Assembly: GCA_964389365.1 (NCBI GenBank)
Contig: CAYMDO010000016.1
Location: 1 to 45,067, forward strand
Length of the DNA: 45,067 nt
DNA from: UBA993 sp964389365
GTDB lineage: Bacteria > Bacillota > Dethiobacteria > DTU022
Direction: 5' to 3'
Part shown: positions 1-9,194 of the stretch, one piece after another
Layout of the letters: each line of letters starts with the position of its first letter
Position numbering within the stretch: the first letter of the stretch is position 1
The notes under the pieces: model-generated
Database searches by the model: none
Told to the model about the DNA's origin: nothing
Seen by the model: the letters and a program-made list of their open reading frames with translations, nothing else
Position numbers and translations under genes: made by a program

Positions 1-145
1 GCATCAGGGTTAAGCGGCCTTTCCTAACTACTAAACTGCAAAAGTCAGGTTATATAGACCAAGATTTTCTTTGTCAACAAGGATTAAATCGTTTTTTACT
101 ATCTGAATATATAGCGTGAGAGCCTCTTGCAGCAATATATGCAGG

Positions 146-565
146 CTAATAGGTTACAGAATCAATCCCCTCTACTTCACCCGGTCGGGATGAGCCAGAA
201 AATACAACCATAATCTGGTTAGGCAGGCAGACAATGCTTTCATAGGAATATTCGATCCAACCGGTGTGTGAACAAACTGCCCGGGGGCAAAGATCCTCAG
301 AAAGAGGCAACATCCGAATTCTGCCGTCATTGATCTCGATGGTTGCCGGGTATTGGTTGTTTTCTCCAAAGGAAAGGGTATAATCAAACTTATCCCCAGC
401 TATGAGCGAAAGCTCCGCAACCTGACGGTTATTTACAAATATAGCAGCATACTTCGGCCCTGCAGCGCCGGCTTCTGTCCAGTTGAGCCAAAAGCCGGCC
501 ACTCCACTAAGCAGAATAACGGCAACCACAATGTAATCAAGTATCATAATTCTAATAGAACCCAT
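146..565 (-). CDS. NusG domain II-containing small secreted/membrane-anchored protein
   Basis: About 139 residues from the start chosen here. There is one N-terminal hydrophobic segment (ILDYIVVAVILLSGVAGFWL) that could be a signal anchor. A beta-rich domain follows with the pattern of the NusG_II (DUF1312, Lin0431-like) family: a VNNRQVAEL segment, the LCPRAVCSHTGWI motif with two cysteines, then SIVCLPNQIMVVF. Family members are small extracytoplasmic proteins, often next to electron-transport or thiamine/FMN-related genes in Firmicutes; their role is unclear. The ATG at 565 is preferred because GGGTGAAG lies just upstream; an ATG at 604 with a weak ribosome site is possible. It follows the acyl-CoA synthetase gene on the same strand and may be cotranscribed. 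No strong terminator is visible downstream. Confidence 0.75.
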   Translation of the reverse strand: MGSIRIMILDYIVVAVILLSGVAGFWLNWTEAGAAGPKYAAIFVNNRQVAELSLIAGDKFDYTLSFGENNQYPATIEINDGRIRMLPLSEDLCPRAVCSHTGWIEYSYESIVCLPNQIMVVFSGSSRPGEVEGIDSVTY

Positions 566-609
566 GTGCTTCACCCGTTGCCTATTATAGCACAACAGGT
601 CCATGCTCT

Positions 610-2778
610 TTAACGCCGGGATACCGGAATGAAAAGAGCATCAGCCGCAACAGCTCCTTCACCGCTGGCATGGACTATCAGCGGATTAATATCCATCTCC
701 TGGATTTGATCTTCCAATTCAATCGCGAGGCGTGAAACCCGCACCAGAATATCTACCAGGGCCTCTGTGTCTCCGGGCAAACTGCCGCGCACCCCGTCCA
801 GCAGGGACCTGCCTTTTAATTCGCCGAGCATGTTCCTTGCATCTTCTTTACACAGCGGCGCAACCCTGGTTGAAACATCTTTTAAAACCTCCACAAAAAT
901 ACCGCCCAATCCCAGGACAACCGCCGGCCCAAAGACCGGGTCCTGCTTTACTCCGATAATTATCTCAACCCCGGGTTTAAGCATCTCTTGCACCAAAACC
1001 CCTTCTATGACAGCATCAGGTTTATTTGCTGCCGCCCGCCCATTCATTTCAGAGTATGCTTTTTTGACGGCTTGGTCATCAGCAACGTTAAGAACAACTC
1101 CCCCAATATCGCTTTTGTGTAATATGTCGGGAGACATTATTTTCATTGCTACTGGATAACCAATTTGGTTTGCCGCCGCCACTGCCTCGTCAGCAGAGCT
1201 GGCCAGGATCTCACCGGTGACAGGAATCCCGTAAACTTGAAGAATCTGCTTCGAACGCCATTCTGATAAAGCCCTTCCTCCCATACCGGCAGAAAGGATC
1301 TGTAGGGCTTTTTTCCGCTCTATCCCGGGCTGATAATGAGGATATATCCTTTTCTCTGTTGTTGTCCTGACCCAGTCCGCCAAAACGCTAATCGCCCATA
1401 AACCACTTGGTATATGTTCAATTACCGGCACCCCGGCCTGGACCAGCTTCTTCTTTGCTTCTAGCGCATACTCCTGGCCAGTTGGCCAGGTAAAAATAAT
1501 CAACGGTTTTTCAATTTCATTATAAACTTCAATAATTTTATGAACTGCTTCCGGATCGGGCATTTCGAGATTGTAGAAAAACCCCCCTACATCAATCCCC
1601 GGATCTTGCATAACCAGGCGCAGGGCCTTCTGGAATAATGTGGAATCAACTAAGAGCTGTGATGTCAGATCAACCGGGTTAGCCACAGCGCCAAACGAGG
1701 GGAAAAATTCACGCAGGCTGTCCTGAGTCACAGCTTGTAGTTTAACCACCTCGATGCCGTATTGTGGACACTTGTCCGCAACTACAACTCCACCGCCACC
1801 GGAAATAGTGATCACTGCCATCTTCTTGCCAGCTGGGAATTTCTTGGTCGCATAAAGGGCTATCAGGGCATTCATCTGCTCCACATCATCGGCACGTGGG
1901 ACACCGAATTGTTTAAAAACACCTTCATAGACCTGATCGGAACCAACCAGGGCCCCGGTATGCGATGAAGCGGCAGCGGCTCCGCTAGCCGTCCGGCCCA
2001 CTTTCAGCATGGTAATCATTTTCTTTTGTTCCAGCGCATTTTTACAAGCTTCAATAAAGAGACGCCCGTCACCCTGCAATCCTTCCATATATCCTGCAAC
2101 GATTGATACTTCATCACGGCCCACCAAATAATTCAACACTTCTGCAAAAGAAACGTCTGCCTCATTACCGGTACTGACGAAGTAATTGAAACCGATTGAA
2201 AGCTGCATAACCATCTGGTATATAATGCCACCCAAACCTCCGCTCTGGGTAATAAATGAAAGCAGCTCTGGGTGAACCAGGTCGCTGCGTTCCTGATTAT
2301 AGAAAAAACTGGCCATGCATCCGTTATAATAATTCAGTATTCCCAGGCAGTTAGGCCCGAGTATCCGCATACCGCTTTCCTGGGCTAATCTGCGCATCTC
2401 AACCTGTTCTTTCCGCCCTTCTGCGCTAGTTTCCGCAAACCCGGAGGTAAAGATGATTACCGAACCAACCTTTTTCTGAGCACAATCCCTCAGCACTTTC
2501 ATAACCTGCGGCGCTGCAACCCCGATAATAGCCAGATCAACGGTTCCGTCGATATCAACAACAGTAGGGTAGCATTTTAAACCGCCAACCCTGTCATACT
2601 TTGGGTTAACCGGGTAAACGTCTCCATTGTAGCTAAACATGCTTAGAAGGTAGAGAGGGATACCATTGGGTTTAATGGGGTTCTGGCTGGCGCCGATCAC
2701 CGCTATAGAACGGGGATAAAAAAAAGTTTCCAATTCGCTTGACTCAGCTCGTATTGCTGCTTGGTTGATGTTCTGCAT
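610..2778 (-). CDS. ADP-forming acetyl/acyl-CoA synthetase, fused alpha-beta subunits
   Basis: A 722-residue protein. The N-terminal CoA-binding Rossmann domain (residues about 15-140, with FFYPRSIAVIGAS and the TSGFAE motif) is followed by a succinyl-CoA-ligase-like domain and a C-terminal ATP-grasp domain (about 500-720, MKIMSPDILHKSDIGGV; EVLKDVSTRVAPL). His273 in the SSHTGAL motif matches the phosphorylated histidine of NDP-forming acyl-CoA synthetases. The family interconverts acyl-CoA + ADP + Pi with the acid + CoA + ATP. In anaerobes this usually conserves energy from acyl-CoA. There is no C-terminal GNAT domain, so it is not a Pat-type lysine acetyltransferase. GGAGGA lies 8-9 bases before the ATG. 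The exact acid used cannot be read from the sequence. Confidence 0.9.
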   Translation of the reverse strand: MQNINQAAIRAESSELETFFYPRSIAVIGASQNPIKPNGIPLYLLSMFSYNGDVYPVNPKYDRVGGLKCYPTVVDIDGTVDLAIIGVAAPQVMKVLRDCAQKKVGSVIIFTSGFAETSAEGRKEQVEMRRLAQESGMRILGPNCLGILNYYNGCMASFFYNQERSDLVHPELLSFITQSGGLGGIIYQMVMQLSIGFNYFVSTGNEADVSFAEVLNYLVGRDEVSIVAGYMEGLQGDGRLFIEACKNALEQKKMITMLKVGRTASGAAAASSHTGALVGSDQVYEGVFKQFGVPRADDVEQMNALIALYATKKFPAGKKMAVITISGGGGVVVADKCPQYGIEVVKLQAVTQDSLREFFPSFGAVANPVDLTSQLLVDSTLFQKALRLVMQDPGIDVGGFFYNLEMPDPEAVHKIIEVYNEIEKPLIIFTWPTGQEYALEAKKKLVQAGVPVIEHIPSGLWAISVLADWVRTTTEKRIYPHYQPGIERKKALQILSAGMGGRALSEWRSKQILQVYGIPVTGEILASSADEAVAAANQIGYPVAMKIMSPDILHKSDIGGVVLNVADDQAVKKAYSEMNGRAAANKPDAVIEGVLVQEMLKPGVEIIIGVKQDPVFGPAVVLGLGGIFVEVLKDVSTRVAPLCKEDARNMLGELKGRSLLDGVRGSLPGDTEALVDILVRVSRLAIELEDQIQEMDINPLIVHASGEGAVAADALFIPVSRR

Positions 2779-2924
2779 AAAAAATCATCCTCCGTAGATT
2801 CTGTTTACTTTTCTATATTTGTTTCTACTTATTGATATTTTACATGATCACATGATTAATAGGTAGAGGAATTTTTCAGAGATAAATGGATATCAGTTCT
2901 GATAAAATCAGGTTTTAACAGTTA

Positions 2925-2933
2925 TGTTATAAT
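2925..2933 (+). promoter_or_regulatory. Extended -10 promoter of the class A PBP gene
   Basis: TGTTATAAT is a perfect extended -10 element 43 bases before the GTG start. No convincing -35 box lies 17 bases upstream, which is normal for extended -10 promoters. The element sits in the 197-base divergent gap between the acyl-CoA synthetase and the PBP gene. Confidence 0.5.
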
Positions 2934-2975
2934 TGAAAAGTAATTTTTAACGTGCTTTAGGAGGCATAGACGTAA

Positions 2976-5843
2976 GTGGCAGAAAAAAAGATTCCTTTCG
3001 ATCGTCATAATTCCGGTTCTACCGGCTCCGAACAACCACGCAAACGCCGGACTAAACGAAAAAAAGTTAGGGATGCTATACTGATCCTGCTGGCTGTTGC
3101 CGTGATCGGATTTACCACCGTAGCAGCAGTGGTAATAAGTTTTATTAACGATGCTCCACCACTTGACCCACAACGCCTTGAAACTGTTGAAACTTCGTAT
3201 CTTTTCGACAGCAAAGGGTTGGAAATTACTGCACTGCACGATGAACAAAACCGGGTCACCGTTACTTTAGATGAAATACCCCAGCATGTAATCGATGCTT
3301 TTATCGCCATCGAAGACGTACGTTTTTATAACCATTTCGGTTTTGATATTACCGGCAGTTTCAGGGCCGCTTTTGCAAATTTCCGGGCCGGCACGATCGT
3401 TCAGGGCGCCAGCACTATTACTCAACAGTTGGCACGAAACGCTTTTTTAACAACCGAAACCAGTTACAAGCGAAAAATCCAGGAAATCTGGCTGGCAATC
3501 CAACTGGAGCGCAATTATTCAAAAGAAGAAATCTTGGAACTCTACCTGAACCGGATTTATTTCGGCAACGGGGCATACGGAGTAGAAGCTGCTGCACTAA
3601 CTTACTTTGGCAAGAATATTGGTGAATTAACTATTGCAGAAGCAGCCATGATTGCTGGCGCTGTTCGCTGGCCAAACTATTACAACCCAATCGATAATGT
3701 TGTTGAAGCGGAGGGCAGGATGCGTTTGGTCCTCGCCAATATGCTGAGGCTTTCTCTGATCAGCGAAGAAGAGTATCAAGCTGCTATTTCTTCAACCATG
3801 CACTATATCCGGAGGCAAAGTCAGGATGACTACCCCTATCCCCATTACGTTGATTATGTTGTCCACCATGAACTAATCCGGATTTTAAGCGCCTTGCCTT
3901 CCATCGGCTCGCGTGAAGAAGCTTACCGGGCTATATATACCGGAGGCCTGCAAATTTACACCAACCTGATCCCCGATATGCAACAGCATGTAGAAGATGT
4001 TCTCGGAAGAACTGATCTCTATCCCACCACAATCATGCTGAATATGCCAAGAGTCAGAGAGGCTGTTGCCGAACTGTCGGCCAAGCACGATTTAACCAGG
4101 GCACAATTGGCAGAGCTGGTCGACGAAGAGGGAGGCGTTGCCCAACCTCAGGCTGCAATCGTGCTCGCCGACCCGGTAACCGGAAAAATCATAGCTTTAG
4201 GGGGCGGCCGGGATTATGAAAAAAGAGTTAATGAAGTTTTGCGCTTCGTAACCCTGCGCCAACCCGGATCAGCCATTAAACCAATCGTAACTTACGGTCC
4301 GGCTTTCGAAGAAGGCATTCTGGCCGGTGCGGGATCAACCCTTGATGACTCACCATATATAAATACCAAGGGCAATTGGTTCCCCGAAAACTTTGACTAC
4401 AAGTTCAGGGGTATGATTACCGCCCGTGAAGCACTTTATTTTTCCTATAATATCCCAGCAATCCGCTTGCTGGAAGCGCTCGGCCCCCGGATTGGTGCCG
4501 ATTATGCAGAACGTATGGGCATCACTACGCTTCACCCCAGTGAGGTTGACAACTTAAGCCTTACGTTAGGCGGCCTGACTTATGGGGTCAGTGCAATCGA
4601 TATGGCACAGGCTTACAGTGTACTGGCCAATAATGGAGTGAAGATCGACCTGCACAGTGTAGATAGAATTATTAACCGCCACGGTGATGTAATTTATCAA
4701 AGCAGGCCCGATCCAAAACAAATCCTAAGCCCGCAGGCGGCATTTTTGGTTAATGATATCCTGCAGGATTTCGTCAACAGATATCTCGGACGTGCACTGC
4801 AGATAGACCGCCCTATTGCAGCCAAAACAGGGACTACCGAAAACTGGAAAGATGTTTACCTGGTTGCCTACACCCCAAATATTGTTGCATCTTTCTGGAT
4901 GGGCTATGATGAACCAAAAACCGGAAGTATCAAACAAGGCTGGCGTTACTCAACGCAATTCTTAAGAGAAATTTTGGTAGAAATATTTAAAGATCTTGAA
5001 ATCAAGCCTTTTGAAAGGCCGGAAGGGATTACTTCTGTTTCCGTCTGTAATAAATCCGGACTGCCGCCCAACGATTACTGCGGCGCCGCAGGAACAGTAA
5101 TCAGCGACTACTTTATTGAAAACCTGATACCGGGAGAAACCTGCACTATGCATACCGGAATGTTCTATAACCGCCCGCCATATATCATTACAGATGAACG
5201 ATGGTCACGCGAGGGCGGGCCGGGCAGGGGGCCTGATGATGCTTTGGGTATGCCGGCTGGCGGAGTATTTGACATGTTAGAACAGTCGGGCTCAACAACC
5301 AGGGAAATCAGCCTTTTTAATGCCTATACTATACCGGATGGTGTAACCCTGCAGTGGCAATATAACGGCCCACCGGTCAGCGGTTTTATCCTGATCAGAT
5401 ACGGCCGGGGCGACAGCGACAGCGAAACTGTCGAATTAGATGCGAATGCCCGACAGCATACGGATACCGGGCTGGCAGAGAATGCATCTTACACCTACAA
5501 CCTTTCTGCAGTATTCCAAGGAGGAGAGCTTTCCGATCCAGCCACAGTGAGTGTTGACACAGGGGTGGCAAGCAGCGGACCTGAAGGCGGTTTCTTCGGG
5601 TTCCCCGGTCAAACTACCAGCGAGATGGTAACCGTACCGAATGTAGTCGGGGAATTCCAGCCAATCGCAGAATCAAAGCTTTCCCAAGCCGGATTAAGGG
5701 TAGGCAATATTGAGGCTAAAATAGATGAGGGGCAGCCGCGCCTTTCTGTGCTCTCCCAGGAGCCGGCTGCAGGCTCGGTGGTAAGAAGGGGAACACCAGT
5801 TTACCTTGTGATTAGTGATTATAAAATGTTTCTTGACAATTAA
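2976..5843 (+). CDS. Class A penicillin-binding protein (PBP1A-type) with FN3-like and PASTA C-terminus
   Basis: A 955-residue bifunctional peptidoglycan synthase. It has a basic cytoplasmic tail, then one membrane segment at about 35-57. The GT51 glycosyltransferase domain has catalytic Glu113 in EDVRFYNHFG and the motif GASTITQQLARN. The transpeptidase domain has S432-x-x-K435, S490-Y-N492 and K617-T-G-T620. After the transpeptidase come a beta-sandwich resembling fibronectin type III (about 775-865) and a single PASTA domain (from VPNVVG, about 885-950). The start is GTG with TAGGAGG eleven bases upstream. The gene stands alone between its own promoter and terminator. PASTA modules bind peptidoglycan or beta-lactams in other Firmicutes; here this is inferred from the fold only. 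Confidence 0.95.
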   Translation: MAEKKIPFDRHNSGSTGSEQPRKRRTKRKKVRDAILILLAVAVIGFTTVAAVVISFINDAPPLDPQRLETVETSYLFDSKGLEITALHDEQNRVTVTLDEIPQHVIDAFIAIEDVRFYNHFGFDITGSFRAAFANFRAGTIVQGASTITQQLARNAFLTTETSYKRKIQEIWLAIQLERNYSKEEILELYLNRIYFGNGAYGVEAAALTYFGKNIGELTIAEAAMIAGAVRWPNYYNPIDNVVEAEGRMRLVLANMLRLSLISEEEYQAAISSTMHYIRRQSQDDYPYPHYVDYVVHHELIRILSALPSIGSREEAYRAIYTGGLQIYTNLIPDMQQHVEDVLGRTDLYPTTIMLNMPRVREAVAELSAKHDLTRAQLAELVDEEGGVAQPQAAIVLADPVTGKIIALGGGRDYEKRVNEVLRFVTLRQPGSAIKPIVTYGPAFEEGILAGAGSTLDDSPYINTKGNWFPENFDYKFRGMITAREALYFSYNIPAIRLLEALGPRIGADYAERMGITTLHPSEVDNLSLTLGGLTYGVSAIDMAQAYSVLANNGVKIDLHSVDRIINRHGDVIYQSRPDPKQILSPQAAFLVNDILQDFVNRYLGRALQIDRPIAAKTGTTENWKDVYLVAYTPNIVASFWMGYDEPKTGSIKQGWRYSTQFLREILVEIFKDLEIKPFERPEGITSVSVCNKSGLPPNDYCGAAGTVISDYFIENLIPGETCTMHTGMFYNRPPYIITDERWSREGGPGRGPDDALGMPAGGVFDMLEQSGSTTREISLFNAYTIPDGVTLQWQYNGPPVSGFILIRYGRGDSDSETVELDANARQHTDTGLAENASYTYNLSAVFQGGELSDPATVSVDTGVASSGPEGGFFGFPGQTTSEMVTVPNVVGEFQPIAESKLSQAGLRVGNIEAKIDEGQPRLSVLSQEPAAGSVVRRGTPVYLVISDYKMFLDN

Positions 5844-5855
5844 ATTAATACAGGA

Positions 5856-6167
5856 CTAACATGCAGATAAACATGTTAAAGAGGGCTGTCGGGACCGCCC
5901 TCTTTTTTTACTCCAAAAATGCATGCTGCCCTTATTATACCGCCGGCAGCTGCCTGCAGGTAGTTTAAGCAAGGCCTGGGCGATACGGGTAGAGGGCTGC
6001 TGGATTGAGCTGCAACCATTACCATAGATTATACGGCCTTCTTTTTCCAGCATATCCCAGAATAAAGGGTATTCCATCCGAAACTCTTCTACTAATTGAG
6101 CAGTAATCTTGTAAATATTTGGTTCCAATAATCGAAGTAACCTTGCCTGAAGCCGTTCTGAGTTCAT
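5856..6167 (-). CDS. Hypothetical small protein downstream of mutS2
   Basis: Up to 103 residues; I do not recognise the family. The first 75 residues look like a real protein: amphipathic helices (SERLQARLLRLLEPNIYKI) and then a segment with two nearby Cys/Ser clusters (GNGCSSIQQPSTRIAQALL). The last 25 or so residues are basic and read straight through the terminator of the convergent PBP gene, so the true C-terminus may be shorter or frameshifted. The ATG lies 11 bases after the mutS2 stop, with a weak AGGAA upstream, suggesting cotranscription with mutS2. Function unknown. Confidence 0.45.
   Translation of the reverse strand: MNSERLQARLLRLLEPNIYKITAQLVEEFRMEYPLFWDMLEKEGRIIYGNGCSSIQQPSTRIAQALLKLPAGSCRRYNKGSMHFWSKKRGRSRQPSLTCLSAC
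5878..5910 (+). terminator. Rho-independent terminator of the PBP gene
   Basis: GAGGGC (5881-5886) pairs with GCCCTC (5897-5902), an inner GTC/GAC pair extends the stem, and a run of seven T follows. It lies 35 bases after the PBP stop codon. Confidence 0.85.
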
Positions 6168-6178
6168 TTTTACAATTC

Positions 6179-8566
6179 CTATTCTTTCAGATCTACCACA
6201 GTCACACCTTCTCCCCCTTCGTCGGGGTTCCCGCTGCGCAGTTTACCAACCAGGGGATGCGAGAATAAATAGCTGCGTAAAGCCTCTTTCAGTTTACCGG
6301 TACCTTTGCCGTGTATCAAATCGACCCTATTTAAACCGGCCCAGAGAGCATTGTCTAGCAGTTTATCAACTAGCGGCTGTGCTTGATCAAAATTCAAACC
6401 CCGCAGATCGACGGAGCTGCTGATTGACAGATCCTTGACGACGCTGTAGCTGCCGCCGGCAATCGCCTGTTTTTGCTTAGGCTTGTGCCGTCCGCTTTTT
6501 TCACGGCTCAGATCGCGGGGAGTAAGATTAACTTTAATAGCTCCGACCTGAACCAGAACTTCGTCGCCTGTAATAGAAATAACCTCGCCTTTTTGCTTTA
6601 TGCCAGGAATGTAGACTAAATCTCCCGCTTCTATTTCTTCTGCGGTAAGACTATTTTCTCCGTAATCTGACTCTTCACTACTATCAATAACACTGCGCAT
6701 CTGACCTACCTCCTGTTTAATTCGTTCAATGCGCTGTTCAGATCGGGCAGGTTGTTCCGCCCGTATCTCTTTCAGTTCTTTAATTAGCTTCTCGGCAGTT
6801 TTTTTAGTACTGCGTACTATCAGCCGCGCTTCTTCCCGGGCTTGCTGAAGCATATCTTCCCGTCTGGCTTTTAACAACTCACGCTCTTTCTCCAACTCGG
6901 AAAGCATCAATTCAGCCCTGCTTCTGTCGATAGCAGCCTGGTGGCTGTCACGATAATACCGTTGCTGATCTTCGACCAAACTGGCAATTACCGACTCAAC
7001 CTGATCGTGAGAACGATGCAAAAAGCTTCTGGCCTTATCCAGCAAGCCTTTGTCAAGCCCAAGCTGTTCAGCTATATGAAGCGCATTGCTCTGTCCCGGA
7101 ACGCCTTGTAGCAAACGGTAGGTGGGAGAAAGAGTATTCGGATCGAACTCCATCGACGCATTCTGCATATGTCCTTGGACCTGTGCAAACAGTTTTAACT
7201 CATTAATATGAGTCGTAGCGACAGTAAATACACCCCGGAATGTCAGCTCTGAAAGAACAGCCATAGCTAAAGCAGCACCTTCAGAAGGGTCAGTTCCGGC
7301 TCCAAGCTCATCGAACAAAGTCAGGCTGCGTGGCCCGGCTGCTTTTAGAATATCGATAATATTCTTCATATGCCCGGAAAAAGTGCTGAGCGATTGGGCA
7401 ATGCTTTGTTCATCTCCAATATCAGCCCTAATCCTGCCGAAAACTGTTAGCCTGGAGCCCTGATCGGCTGGAATATGCAGCCCACTCTGGGCCATAACAC
7501 AGAGCAGGCCAATTGTTTTAAGTGCTACAGTTTTGCCCCCTGTATTCGGACCGGTGATCACCAGGGTGGACACCTGCTCATTTATCCTGACTGTAAGGGG
7601 TATTTTCTTTCCCGGCAGCAGGGGATGCAGCGCATTAACAAGGTGAATTTCCGGTGCAGTATCAGTTTCCGGCAGTACCGGCTCAATGCCGCCTAATTTC
7701 AAGCTTAAACGGCCCCTGGCGACAATAAAATCCAATTCACCGTATAGTTCGCAGTTTTGGTCAAGGTCATTACCAGCTGAGTCAACCATGCTGCTCAGGT
7801 GGTAAAGTATTTTTTCTATTTCCTGTTCCTCCTGGCGCTGAAGTGAAACAAGGTCATTCTGCATCCTGACAACCGGCAGCGGTTCAATAAAGAGAGTTGC
7901 TCCACTGGCAGATTGGTCATGAACTACCCCGTCTATCTGTTGTTTGTATTCCAGCTTTACTGGTAACACATAACGACCATTGCGAATAGTGACCAGTGCT
8001 TCCTGCAGATAACGCCTGTAACTTACGCTGCGAATACAGTCGTCAAGTTTATCACGAATTTTATTTTGAAGGTTGTGTTTCCTGGCCCGAATAGATGCGA
8101 GTTCAGGCGATGCACTGTCGAGGATATTGCCTTCATCATCTACCGCTTTCTCCAGCTGGGACCCAAGCTCTACCGCAGGCTTGATCAGGGATGCCAGTTC
8201 AGCCAGGAGCGGGTATAGTTCAGGATGCCCGGTTTCCCTGAAAAACTGAGGCCACCTGCGGGCAGCCCTGATAAAAACTTTTATTCCAACCAAGTCCGGG
8301 CCATACAGCAAAGCCCCCTTGGCAGCCCTAGACAAAAGGGGTGTTATATCCTCAACAACAGCTGGCGCAAACGAATTGCGGGTGTACAACAGTTTTGCTT
8401 CGCTAGTTTCCTGCAGCTTTCGTTTAATCAAAGCCAAGTCTGCTATCGGCTCCAGTTTGGAAGCCCTGGACAGTCCCATCGGTGAAACGGTCAACGATAC
8501 CAAATCCTGCCTGATTTGTGCAAACTCGAGAATCTCTATTTCTCGTTTTCTGGCAACATCAACCAC
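6179..8566 (-). CDS. mutS2: Endonuclease MutS2 (ribosome-rescue / anti-recombination ATPase)
   Basis: A 795-residue MutS2. It has an N-terminal MutS core and clamp region, an ATPase domain with Walker A GPNTGGKT (residues about 339-346), Walker B LFDELGAGTDP and the ATTH switch. A long coiled coil follows, then a KOW-like segment, and a C-terminal Smr nuclease domain (VDLRGLN through HGKGTGKL). MutS2 proteins suppress homologous recombination and, in Bacillus, split collided ribosomes. GTG at 8566 is chosen as the start because GAGGAGAG lies just upstream and the protein then begins close to the family's usual KREIEILEF. An ATG at 8626 lies deep inside the preceding glycosylase gene. The start overlaps the mpg stop by 8 bases, so the two are probably translationally coupled. 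Confidence 0.93.
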   Translation of the reverse strand: MVDVARKREIEILEFAQIRQDLVSLTVSPMGLSRASKLEPIADLALIKRKLQETSEAKLLYTRNSFAPAVVEDITPLLSRAAKGALLYGPDLVGIKVFIRAARRWPQFFRETGHPELYPLLAELASLIKPAVELGSQLEKAVDDEGNILDSASPELASIRARKHNLQNKIRDKLDDCIRSVSYRRYLQEALVTIRNGRYVLPVKLEYKQQIDGVVHDQSASGATLFIEPLPVVRMQNDLVSLQRQEEQEIEKILYHLSSMVDSAGNDLDQNCELYGELDFIVARGRLSLKLGGIEPVLPETDTAPEIHLVNALHPLLPGKKIPLTVRINEQVSTLVITGPNTGGKTVALKTIGLLCVMAQSGLHIPADQGSRLTVFGRIRADIGDEQSIAQSLSTFSGHMKNIIDILKAAGPRSLTLFDELGAGTDPSEGAALAMAVLSELTFRGVFTVATTHINELKLFAQVQGHMQNASMEFDPNTLSPTYRLLQGVPGQSNALHIAEQLGLDKGLLDKARSFLHRSHDQVESVIASLVEDQQRYYRDSHQAAIDRSRAELMLSELEKERELLKARREDMLQQAREEARLIVRSTKKTAEKLIKELKEIRAEQPARSEQRIERIKQEVGQMRSVIDSSEESDYGENSLTAEEIEAGDLVYIPGIKQKGEVISITGDEVLVQVGAIKVNLTPRDLSREKSGRHKPKQKQAIAGGSYSVVKDLSISSSVDLRGLNFDQAQPLVDKLLDNALWAGLNRVDLIHGKGTGKLKEALRSYLFSHPLVGKLRSGNPDEGGEGVTVVDLKE

Positions 8567-9179
8567 GTTTTTCTCTCCTCGATAAAAACTGATTGCCGCT
8601 GATAAAAAAGCGAAGTTCCTGATCACATTTCACAGAAAGACCAATTCTGGTCGCTGCAGCAATATTCATAATCGGATCCCGGCAACTGTTTTCAGCCAGG
8701 TAAAGCGGTTTTTCGGACAAATTATGATTGTTATAACTCCAGTCTATGGCAAAAGCTGAACAAATCTTCCCCGGACCGTTTGTCAGATCACGATCCGGGC
8801 AGTCTATATCACGCCTTTTACGCATGAGGTCCAAGCCTTCAAGGGGCTCAACTGCCCTGATGAGGACTGCCTCCCCTCTGCCTTCTACACCGGTAACCAC
8901 ATTCAAACAATAATAGCTACCGTAAATAAAGTAAACATAGGCTCTCCCAGGAGGCCCAAACATAGCCTGGTTACGCCGGGTCATACCCCTGTAGGCATGA
9001 CAAGCCGGATCATTATCTGCCAGATAAGCCTCAGTTTCAACAATCAAACCAGCTGTAAAGCCGTCTGCCGCTTCATGACAAAGATAATGGCCAAGAAGCG
9101 CCCTGGCCACTGCTGCAGTATCACCTAGGTAATAATTGCTTCCAAGAGTTGTCCAACTCAAAAATAAGCCCACTTCCAA
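8559..9179 (-). CDS. 3-methyladenine DNA glycosylase (AAG/Mpg family)
   Basis: About 206 residues of the mammalian-type alkyladenine glycosylase family found in many Firmicutes. Visible motifs are ARALLGHYL, the active-site region VETEAYLADNDPACHAYRGMTRRN, GRAYVYFIYGSYYCLN and the NGPGKICSAF motif. It excises alkylated and deaminated purines, starting base excision repair. The apparent start is TTG at 9179; GTG at 9173 is an alternative and neither has an ideal ribosome site. It lies between cvpA and mutS2 in the minus-strand block and its 3' end overlaps the mutS2 start. Having mpg between cvpA and mutS2 is a small variation on the usual order. Confidence 0.9.
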   Translation of the reverse strand: MEVGLFLSWTTLGSNYYLGDTAAVARALLGHYLCHEAADGFTAGLIVETEAYLADNDPACHAYRGMTRRNQAMFGPPGRAYVYFIYGSYYCLNVVTGVEGRGEAVLIRAVEPLEGLDLMRKRRDIDCPDRDLTNGPGKICSAFAIDWSYNNHNLSEKPLYLAENSCRDPIMNIAAATRIGLSVKCDQELRFFISGNQFLSRREKRG

Positions 9180-9194
9180 CCCTGCTGTACTTAT

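Noticed and set aside
1..145. Possible terminator or partial gene at the left edge
   Set aside because: Only a 5-bp AGCCT/AGGCT pairing without a T run and no protein-like frame; nothing can be supported.
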